NCBI GenBank assembly: GCA_037200845.1
Contig: JBBCGQ010000001.1
Span: 372,001 to 436,000, forward strand
Direction of reading: 5' to 3'
Origin: Bauldia sp.
Lineage (GTDB): Bacteria > Pseudomonadota > Alphaproteobacteria > Rhizobiales > Kaistiaceae
DNA length: 64,000 bases
The translations under genes and the position numbers were made by a program. Under the pieces are notes generated by a model that did no database searches, was not told the origin of the DNA, and worked only from the letters and a program-made list of their open reading frames with translations. The first letter of the stretch is position 1; each line of letters begins with the position of its first letter. Of the stretch, positions 58,179-64,000 are shown piece by piece.

Positions 58179-59030
58179 ATGAGCCAGGCGGTAGCCTCCA
58201 GTACCTTCAGGAAGCCGAGCGTCATCCCGGGATTCGGGTTGGCGCTCGGTTTCACGTTGACGTACCTGTCGCTGATCGTGCTGATCCCGCTCGCCGGGCT
58301 GGTGCTGAAGACGGCATCGCTGGGCTGGCCCGAATTCTGGAAACTCGCGACCGACTCGCGCACGCTCGCCGCATTGCGCATCTCGTTCGGCCTTTCCATC
58401 GCGGCGGCCTTCATCAACGCGATCTTCGGCCTGATCATCGCGTGGGTGCTGGTGCGCTACGAGTTCCCCGGCCGCAAGCTGCTCGATTCTTTCATCGACC
58501 TGCCGTTCGCATTGCCGACCGCGGTCGCCGGCATCGCGCTGACCGCGATCTACTCGACGCACGGCTGGGTCGGCGGCCTGCTCGCCCCGCTCGGCATCAG
58601 GGTCGCCTTCACGCCGCTGGGCATCCTCGTCGCGCTCATTTTTATCGGCCTGCCGTTCATCGTGCGCACGGTGCAGCCGGTGCTGGAGGACCTCGATTCC
58701 GAGGTCGAGGAGGCCGCCGCCACCTTGGGCGCCCATCGCTTCAAGACGGTGTTCTGGATCGTGATGCCGGCGCTTCTGCCGCCGCTGCTTACCGGCTTCG
58801 CCCTAGCGCTGGCGCGCGCCGTGGGCGAGTACGGCTCGGTGATCTTCATCGCCGGCAACATCCCCTATGTCTCGGAGATCGCGCCGCTGCTGATCGTCAT
58901 CAAGCTCACCGAATACAACTATGCGGCCGCCACCGCGATCGCCACGATCATGCTGGCCATCTCGTTCGTGCTGCTGCTCATCATCAATCTGCTGCAGACG
59001 TGGTCGCACCGGAGGGTTGGCGGTGGCTGA
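58179..59030 (+). CDS. cysT: Sulfate ABC transporter permease CysT
   Basis: A 283-residue permease with six transmembrane helices. The cytoplasmic EAA loop that docks onto the ATPase reads [19 protein letters not shown], and the [15 protein letters not shown]-like segment ([15 protein letters not shown]) is characteristic of the CysT/CysW family. The stop lies inside the cysW start region, giving an 8-bp overlap. Confidence 0.96.
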   Translation: MSQAVASSTFRKPSVIPGFGLALGFTLTYLSLIVLIPLAGLVLKTASLGWPEFWKLATDSRTLAALRISFGLSIAAAFINAIFGLIIAWVLVRYEFPGRKLLDSFIDLPFALPTAVAGIALTAIYSTHGWVGGLLAPLGIRVAFTPLGILVALIFIGLPFIVRTVQPVLEDLDSEVEEAAATLGAHRFKTVFWIVMPALLPPLLTGFALALARAVGEYGSVIFIAGNIPYVSEIAPLLIVIKLTEYNYAAATAIATIMLAISFVLLLIINLLQTWSHRRVGGG

Positions 59031-59898
59031 CGTAACGCTCGCGCCTGCGCTGATCGCGAACGCATCGCCGACGACCGAGCGCAGGGGCGTGCGCATCCTG
59101 CTCATCGCCATCTCGGTCGCCTTCCTGCTGTTCTTCGTCGTCCTGCCGCTGATCACCGTCTTCATCGAGGCCTTGAGGCCGGGCCTTGGGGCATACTTTG
59201 GCGCGCTGCGCGACAGGGACACCGCGTCGGCAATTCGCCTGACGCTTTTCATCGCCGCGATCTCGGTGCCGGCGAATCTCGTCTTCGGCGTCGCCGCCTC
59301 ATGGGCGATCGCGAAGTTCGATTTCAAGGGCAAGAGCTTCCTCACTACCCTCATCGATCTGCCGTTCTCGGTTTCGCCGGTCACCTCGGGGCTGATCTAC
59401 GTGCTCATCTTCGGCGCGCAGGGCTACCTCGGCCCGTGGCTCGCCGCCCACGACATCCACATCATCTTCGCCGTACCTGGCATCGTGCTGGCGACGATCT
59501 TCGTGACGTTTCCGTTCGTCGCGCGCGAACTGATCCCGATCATGCAGGAGCAGGGGACGGGCGAGGAGGAAGCGGCGGTGTCGCTCGGCGCCTCCGGCTG
59601 GCAGGTGTTCTTCCGCGTCACGCTGCCCAACGTGAAGTGGGCGCTACTCTACGGCGTCCTGCTCTGCAACGCGCGCGCCATGGGCGAGTTCGGCGCGGTG
59701 TCCGTCGTCTCCGGCCACGTCCGCGGCAAGACCAACACCATGCCGCTGCAGATCGAGATTCTCTACAACGAGTACGCCTCGCAGGCGGCCTTCGCGGTCG
59801 CCTCCCTCCTGGCGCTGCTCGCCCTTGTCACGCTCGCCGTGAAGACATTCCTGGAATGGCGCTACGCCGGCGAAATCGCCGCCCAAAGGCGCCATTGA
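59023..59898 (+). CDS. cysW: Sulfate ABC transporter permease CysW
   Basis: A 291-residue partner permease with six helices. The EAA loop is [40 protein letters not shown] is the family signature. GTG 59023 with a GGAGGG ribosome site inside cysT is the start; translation is coupled by an 8-bp overlap. Confidence 0.96.
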   Translation: MADVTLAPALIANASPTTERRGVRILLIAISVAFLLFFVVLPLITVFIEALRPGLGAYFGALRDRDTASAIRLTLFIAAISVPANLVFGVAASWAIAKFDFKGKSFLTTLIDLPFSVSPVTSGLIYVLIFGAQGYLGPWLAAHDIHIIFAVPGIVLATIFVTFPFVARELIPIMQEQGTGEEEAAVSLGASGWQVFFRVTLPNVKWALLYGVLLCNARAMGEFGAVSVVSGHVRGKTNTMPLQIEILYNEYASQAAFAVASLLALLALVTLAVKTFLEWRYAGEIAAQRRH

Positions 59899-59922
59899 GC
59901 CGCCACTGAGAGGAAAAAATCC

Positions 59923-61050
59923 TTGGACGCGCGTGTCGAAAATGATGAAACCTCTGGCGCCGGCCAGGGGGCCGCGACGTGGGGCAAGCGCGTGGACGTA
60001 TCGGTCGAGAATGTCGAGCGGGCCTTTGGCGAGACGCCGGCCCTCCACGGCGTGTCGCTGGAGATCAAGTCGGGCGAGCTGGTCGCGCTGCTCGGGCCCT
60101 CGGGCTCCGGCAAGACGACGCTGCTCCGCATCCTCGCCGGCCTCGATTTTCCGAACGCCGGCCGCGTCATGTTCGGCGGCGAGGACGCGCTGCGCCTGAC
60201 GGTACAGCAGCGTAACGTCGGCTTCGTCTTCCAGAATTACGCGCTGTTCCGCCACATGCGCGTCTTCGACAACATCGCCTTCGGCCTCGACGTCCGCCCG
60301 GCGGCGCGGCGCCCGTCGAAGGCCGAGATCAAGTCGCGCGTGCTCGAGCTGCTCAAGCTCGTGCAGCTCGACGGTCTCGACCAGCGCTTCCCCTCGCAGC
60401 TTTCCGGCGGCCAGCGCCAGCGCGTCGCGCTCGCCCGTGCCCTCGCCATCGAGCCGCGCATCCTGCTGCTCGACGAACCGTTCGGCGCACTCGATGCCAA
60501 GGTCCGCCGCGAGCTCCGCCGGTGGCTCCGCGAAATCCACGACCAGACGGGGCACACTACGGTGTTCGTCACGCACGATCAGGAGGAGGCGATCGAACTC
60601 GCCGACCGCATCGTCGTGCTGAACCACGGCAAGATCGAGCAGGTCGGCACGCCGGACGAAATCTACGACAACCCGGCCTCGCCGTTCGTTGCCGGCTTCA
60701 TTGGCGAGAGTAACGCGCTGCCGGTGGTCGCCGACAACGGCAACCTGCTTCTCGACGACCGCGCCCTCGACCTTGCCGGCGCGGCGGATATTTCCGGCTC
60801 GCGCACGCTGGTCTTCCGCCCGCACCACGTTGACGTCATGGGCACCAAGCCCGGCGGCATCGCCGGCTGGGTCATCTCGGAGCGCCGCCACGGCGCCGTC
60901 CGCCGGCTCGAGGTGGACCTCGGCTCCGGTGCCAGCCATCACCGCATCGAAGTCGACGTGCGCGCCGACGAGCCGAAATCGAAGAAGGGCGATCGCATCA
61001 GCGTGCTGCCCAATCGGTGGTGGCTGTTTGATGAAGCGAAGGGCGCGTAG
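59923..61050 (+). CDS. cysA: Sulfate/thiosulfate ABC transporter ATP-binding protein CysA
   Basis: A 375-residue ATPase. Walker A is GPSGSGKTT (residues 58-66), the signature is [16 protein letters not shown] (about 160-175), Walker B is [12 protein letters not shown] (180-191), and the switch histidine lies in [11 protein letters not shown]. The C-terminal regulatory extension (about 240-375) is a TOBE-type domain. The start is TTG 59923 with AGAGGAAA upstream; the first 20 residues are an extra tail. Last gene of the operon. Confidence 0.96.
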   Translation: MDARVENDETSGAGQGAATWGKRVDVSVENVERAFGETPALHGVSLEIKSGELVALLGPSGSGKTTLLRILAGLDFPNAGRVMFGGEDALRLTVQQRNVGFVFQNYALFRHMRVFDNIAFGLDVRPAARRPSKAEIKSRVLELLKLVQLDGLDQRFPSQLSGGQRQRVALARALAIEPRILLLDEPFGALDAKVRRELRRWLREIHDQTGHTTVFVTHDQEEAIELADRIVVLNHGKIEQVGTPDEIYDNPASPFVAGFIGESNALPVVADNGNLLLDDRALDLAGAADISGSRTLVFRPHHVDVMGTKPGGIAGWVISERRHGAVRRLEVDLGSGASHHRIEVDVRADEPKSKKGDRISVLPNRWWLFDEAKGA

Positions 61051-61064
61051 CCGTCGCCGCAACG

Positions 61065-61212
61065 CCCCCTCACCCTTCCTCGCTAGGCTCACTGCGTTCG
61101 CCAAGTTCGGAAGCCCTCTCCCACAAGGGAGAGGGGAGCAATTGACGGCGCGGCGTATTCCCTCTCCTCTTGTGGGAGAGGGCCACGTGAGCGAAGCGTG
61201 GGGTGAGGGAGG
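61065..61212. repeat. Family A palindromic element, copy 3
   Basis: CCCTCACCC (61067-61075) pairs with GGGTGAGGG (61201-61209). Inside are CCCTCTCCC/GGGAGAGGG hairpins at 61114-61135 and 61160-61182. The left half shares about 55 bp with the right half of the copy at 4.15 kb (core CGCCAAGTTCGGAAGCCC). It lies in the 307-bp gap between cysA and rimP, at the right border of the sulfate cassette; the rest of that gap holds the rimP promoter and leader. Confidence 0.85.
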
Positions 61213-61239
61213 TACGCTGCCGCTCACCTTCGGTCTAAG

Positions 61240-61268
61240 TTGCATTCCGTCCGCAACAAGCCTATATC
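61240..61268 (+). promoter_or_regulatory. Sigma-70 promoter of the rimP-nusA operon
   Basis: TTGCAT (61240-61245) and TATATC (61263-61268) with the ideal 17-nt spacing, about 90 nt before the rimP start. Good match to the vegetative consensus. It lies directly after the palindromic element, so the operon has its own promoter despite the upstream insertion. Confidence 0.65.
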
Positions 61269-61299
61269 CCCGCCGTCACCCTCAAACGATCTGATCGTT

Positions 61300-61330
61300 G
61301 GAGAGTGGGTCCGCCCGGGCCCGCTCCTTT
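61300..61330 (+). promoter_or_regulatory. Hairpin in the rimP leader, possible attenuator
   Basis: GGAG..TGGG (61300-61309) can pair with CCCG..CTCC (61320-61327) and is followed by TTT, so it resembles a weak intrinsic terminator in the 5' leader, some 30 nt after the expected transcript start. Leader attenuators before rimP-nusA-infB have been described in alphaproteobacteria, and this is consistent with one. A covariance search would be needed for proof. Confidence 0.5.
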
Positions 61331-61357
61331 CGGCGTTAGGTCGGACTAGGACCGGAC

Positions 61358-61942
61358 GTGTCGGACGACCTGGACGAACCGCGGATTGTCACCGAAACGG
61401 GCCTCGAGGCCCGCGTCGCGCGCATTGTCGAGCCGGTGGCTTTGAGCCTCGGCTTCCGGCTGGTGCGCGTGAAGATTTCGGCGGCGAACGGCACGACCTT
61501 GCAGATCATGGCCGAGCGTGCCGATGGCACGATGACGGTCGGCGACTGCGAGACGCTGTCGCGCGACGTGTCGCCGGCCTTGGATGTCGAGGACCCGATG
61601 AGCGAGGCCTATAACCTCGAGGTGTCGTCGCCGGGCATCGACCGCCCGCTGGTTCGGCGCTCGGATTTCGAGAAGTGGAAGGGCCACGAGGCCAAGATAG
61701 AGCTGGCCGTCCCGATGGATGGCCGCAAGCGGTTCAAGGGCAAGCTGGCCGGCGTCGATGGCAAAGATTTGCGAATTGAACTGGAAAAGAAATCGAAAAT
61801 TGAGGGTCCCGAGATAGTGACGCTGCCGCTGACCGATATCGGCGAGGCCAAGCTCACCATGACCGACGCCCTCGTCCGCGAGACTCTGCGCAACGAAAAG
61901 CGCAAAAGCCGGGACACGAAACAGGATCACGCCGAGGCGTAA
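61358..61942 (+). CDS. rimP: Ribosome maturation factor RimP
   Basis: A 194-residue factor for 30S subunit assembly. N-terminal domain: [21 protein letters not shown], then [19 protein letters not shown] and [15 protein letters not shown]; the C-terminal SH3-like domain follows ([18 protein letters not shown]). GTG 61358 is the start. It leads the rimP-nusA-ylxR-(infB) operon. Confidence 0.96.
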   Translation: MSDDLDEPRIVTETGLEARVARIVEPVALSLGFRLVRVKISAANGTTLQIMAERADGTMTVGDCETLSRDVSPALDVEDPMSEAYNLEVSSPGIDRPLVRRSDFEKWKGHEAKIELAVPMDGRKRFKGKLAGVDGKDLRIELEKKSKIEGPEIVTLPLTDIGEAKLTMTDALVRETLRNEKRKSRDTKQDHAEA

Positions 61943-61968
61943 GCGCCCGGCATTTTTGGAGACGGACA

Positions 61969-63573
61969 ATGGCTGTCAGTGCAAACCGGCTGGAGCTTCT
62001 GCAGATCGCCGATGCGGTCGCCCGCGAAAAGGCGATCGACCGCATGATCGTCGTCGCCGCGATGGAGGACGCCATCCAGAAGGCGGCCCGCTCGCGCTAC
62101 GGCTCCGAGACCGACATCCGCGCCGAGATCAACCCGAAGACCGGCGAGATCAAGCTGCAGCGGCTGCTCAAGGTCGCCGACAAGATCGAGAACCCGGCCA
62201 CCGATATCCTCATCGAGGACGCCCGCGCCAAGAACCCGGCCGCGCAGGTCGGTGACTTCATCGCCGAGCCGCTGCCGCCGATGGATTTCGGCCGCATCGC
62301 TGCCCAGTCCGCCAAGCAGGTGATCGTGCAGAAGGTGCGCGACGCCGAGCGCGACCGCCAGTACGAGGAATTCAAGGACCGCATCGGCGAGATCGTCAAC
62401 GGCCAGGTCAAGCGCGTCGAATACGGTAACGTCATCGTCGATCTGGGCCGCGGTGAGGGCATCGTGCGCCGCGACGAGCTGATCCCGCGCGAGACGTTCC
62501 GCTACGGCGACCGCATCCGCGCCTACATCTACGACGTCCGCCGCGAGCAGCGCGGCCCGCAGATTTTCCTGTCGCGCACGCATCCGCAGTTCATGTCGAA
62601 GCTGTTCGCGCAGGAAGTGCCGGAGATCTACGACGGCATCATCGAGGTCAAGTCGGTCGCCCGCGATCCGGGCTCCCGCGCCAAGATCGCCGTCATCTCG
62701 CGCGACTCCTCCATCGATCCGGTCGGCGCCTGCGTCGGCATGCGCGGCAGCAGAGTCCAGGCCGTGGTGAACGAGTTGCAGGGCGAGAAGATCGACATCA
62801 TCCCGTGGTCGCAGGACGCCGCGACGTTCATCGTGAACTCGCTGCAGCCGGCGGAAGTCGCCAAGGTCGTGCTCGACGAAGAAGCCGAGCGCATCGAGGT
62901 CGTGGTGCCCGACGAGCAGTTGTCGCTCGCCATCGGCCGCCGCGGCCAGAACGTGCGCCTCGCCTCGCAGTTGACCGGCTGGGACATCGATATCCTGACC
63001 GAGCAGGAAGAGTCGGAGCGCCGCCAGAAGGAGTTCCTGGAGCGCACGCAGCTCTTCGTCGCCGCGCTGGATGTCGATGAAGTCGTGGCGCAGTTGCTGG
63101 CTTCGGAAGGCTTCGCCTCGGTCGAGGAAATCGCGTTCGTCGATATCGACGACCTCGCCGGCATCGAAGGCTTCGACGAGGAGACCGCTAACGAGTTGCA
63201 GACGCGCGCCCGCGAGTACATCGAGAAGATCGAGGGCGAGCACGACATCGAGCGCAAGAACCTCGGCGTCGAGGATGCCCTCAAGGAAGTGCCCGGCCTG
63301 ACCACGTCCATGCTGGTCGCGCTCGGCAAGGCCGGCATCAAGACGGTGGAAGATTTTGCCGGCGCCGTGCCGGATGAATTAACCGGCTGGACGGAGCGCA
63401 AGGACGGCGACCAGACCCGCCACGGCGGTGCGCTGGATTCCTTCCAGCTTAGCCGCGCCGATGCCGAGTCGATGATCATGCAGGCCCGCGTCAAGGCCGG
63501 CTGGATCACCGAAGCCGACCTCAACCCGCCGGCGGCCGAAGAAGCCGCGGCGGAAGCGGCCCCCGCGATGTAG
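61969..63573 (+). CDS. nusA: Transcription termination/antitermination protein NusA
   Basis: A 534-residue RNA-polymerase-binding factor. The N-terminal domain (to about residue 130) is followed by an S1 domain (about 135-200, with NGQVKRVEYGNVIVDLGRGE), two KH domains (about 230-345, with VGACVGMRGSRVQAVVNEL and LAIGRRGQNVRLASQL) and C-terminal helical repeats with an acidic, alanine-rich tail. ATG 61969, 26 nt after rimP. Length and order are normal for alphaproteobacteria. Confidence 0.97.
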   Translation: MAVSANRLELLQIADAVAREKAIDRMIVVAAMEDAIQKAARSRYGSETDIRAEINPKTGEIKLQRLLKVADKIENPATDILIEDARAKNPAAQVGDFIAEPLPPMDFGRIAAQSAKQVIVQKVRDAERDRQYEEFKDRIGEIVNGQVKRVEYGNVIVDLGRGEGIVRRDELIPRETFRYGDRIRAYIYDVRREQRGPQIFLSRTHPQFMSKLFAQEVPEIYDGIIEVKSVARDPGSRAKIAVISRDSSIDPVGACVGMRGSRVQAVVNELQGEKIDIIPWSQDAATFIVNSLQPAEVAKVVLDEEAERIEVVVPDEQLSLAIGRRGQNVRLASQLTGWDIDILTEQEESERRQKEFLERTQLFVAALDVDEVVAQLLASEGFASVEEIAFVDIDDLAGIEGFDEETANELQTRAREYIEKIEGEHDIERKNLGVEDALKEVPGLTTSMLVALGKAGIKTVEDFAGAVPDELTGWTERKDGDQTRHGGALDSFQLSRADAESMIMQARVKAGWITEADLNPPAAEEAAAEAAPAM

Positions 63574-63589
63574 GGGAGGGCGCCACACC

Positions 63590-64000
63590 TTGCCGCGCGT
63601 CAGCGAACCGACCGAGCGGACCTGCGTCGTGACACGGGAAGCCAAGCCTGTGTCCGAGCTGATCCGTTTCGTTGCGGCGCCCGACGGCACGGTGGTGCCC
63701 GACCTGAAGCGCAAATTGCCCGGCCGCGGCGTCTGGGTGACCGCCACCCGCGACATGGTTGCGATGGCGGTCAAGAAGCACCATCTGGAGAAGGCGCTCG
63801 ACGGCAAGGTGAAGGTCGATCCCGATCTCGCCGCCCGTCTCGACGATCTTCTCCTCGCCGCCGCTACCGGCGCTCTGGCCATGGCCCGCAAGGCCGGCAA
63901 CCTGATCGGCGGTTTCGGCAAGGTGGAGAAGGCGATCGGGTCCGATGACGTCATCGGCTTGGTCCATTCCAGCGACGCCGGAGCCGACGGAATCGCGAAA
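63590..64000 (+). CDS. YlxR (DUF448) RNA-binding protein, 5' part
   Basis: The gene runs off the right edge after 137 codons. The N-terminal YlxR domain reads SEPTERTCVVTREAKPVSEL and LPGRGVWVTATRDMV; from about residue 95 a second, L7Ae-like RNA-binding domain begins (ALAMARKAGNLIGGFGKVE). The two-domain form is usual in alphaproteobacteria between nusA and infB. The start TTG 63590 is preceded by GGGGAGGG 10 nt upstream; it is the only suitable start in this frame after nusA. Function is probably in ribosome assembly or RNA binding. Confidence 0.9.
   Translation, partial: MPRVSEPTERTCVVTREAKPVSELIRFVAAPDGTVVPDLKRKLPGRGVWVTATRDMVAMAVKKHHLEKALDGKVKVDPDLAARLDDLLLAAATGALAMARKAGNLIGGFGKVEKAIGSDDVIGLVHSSDAGADGIAK

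Noticed and set aside
56587-61050. Genomic island with foreign base composition
   Set aside because: The sulfate cassette looks like its neighbours in GC and codon style by eye, so recent transfer from a distant source is not supported.

Overview
The window reads as chromosome from a high-GC (roughly two thirds G+C by eye) alphaproteobacterium, most probably of the order Hyphomicrobiales (Rhizobiales). The evidence is gene order: hisB-hisH-hisA-hisF-hisE-coaA divergent from hslVU and a DUF1402 gene; Smr-mltA-Tim44 divergent from secB; maeB divergent from mutS-glnD-murJ-trpS; tsaB-rimI-fur-miaB-phoH-ybeY-corC-lnt-XRE-metK-trmB; and rimP-nusA-ylxR at the right edge. The genus cannot be resolved from sequence reading alone. 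No tRNA, rRNA, insertion sequence, prophage or CRISPR array was seen.

Layout. 1-4.0 kb: the end of a ComM/YifB AAA ATPase, a HAD phosphatase and a hybrid histidine kinase. 4.3-10 kb (minus strand): grpE, coaA and a compact histidine operon that carries two membrane-protein genes. 10.3-13.5 kb: hslVU protease and a secreted DUF1402 protein. 13.6-16.7 kb: Smr, MltA and Tim44-like envelope genes facing secB. 16.8-23.8 kb: nucleoside, DNA-repair, glycolysis, lysine and pyrimidine genes. 23.8-31.8 kb: a signal-peptidase-like gene, FMN reductase, CPBP protease, dnaK-GNAT-dnaJ, a frameshifted alkB, the standard signal peptidase and an orphan antitoxin. 31.8-42.9 kb: maeB, mutS, glnD, murJ, trpS. 42.9-56.4 kb: stress protein, PhoX, NifU-like scaffold, tsaB-rimI, Fur, then the miaB-to-trmB block. 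56.6-61.1 kb: an Rrf2 regulator and a complete sulfate ABC transporter. 61.2-64 kb: the rimP-nusA-ylxR operon with its promoter and leader hairpin.

Most of this is conserved housekeeping backbone, with genes frequently coupled by ATGA, GTGA, TTGA or TGATG overlaps. The unusual material sits at interruptions. The sulfate cassette lies between trmB and rimP, PhoX between the stress protein and NifU, a GNAT gene between dnaK and dnaJ, and an antisense DUF3592 gene between corC and lnt. A dozen intergenic positions hold short palindromic elements of at least three families, several at operon boundaries.

Points most worth a second look: a signal-peptidase-like protein with the catalytic serine but arginine where the general-base lysine should be; mltA, which is in frame with the upstream Tim44-like gene across one UGA and has no ordinary start codon for its conserved N terminus; trmB, which appears to start at CTG; and two genes (alkB and a secreted protein after dapB) each broken by one apparent single-base indel. 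I found no convincing complete novel system; the SPase-like protein is the best candidate for new biochemistry.
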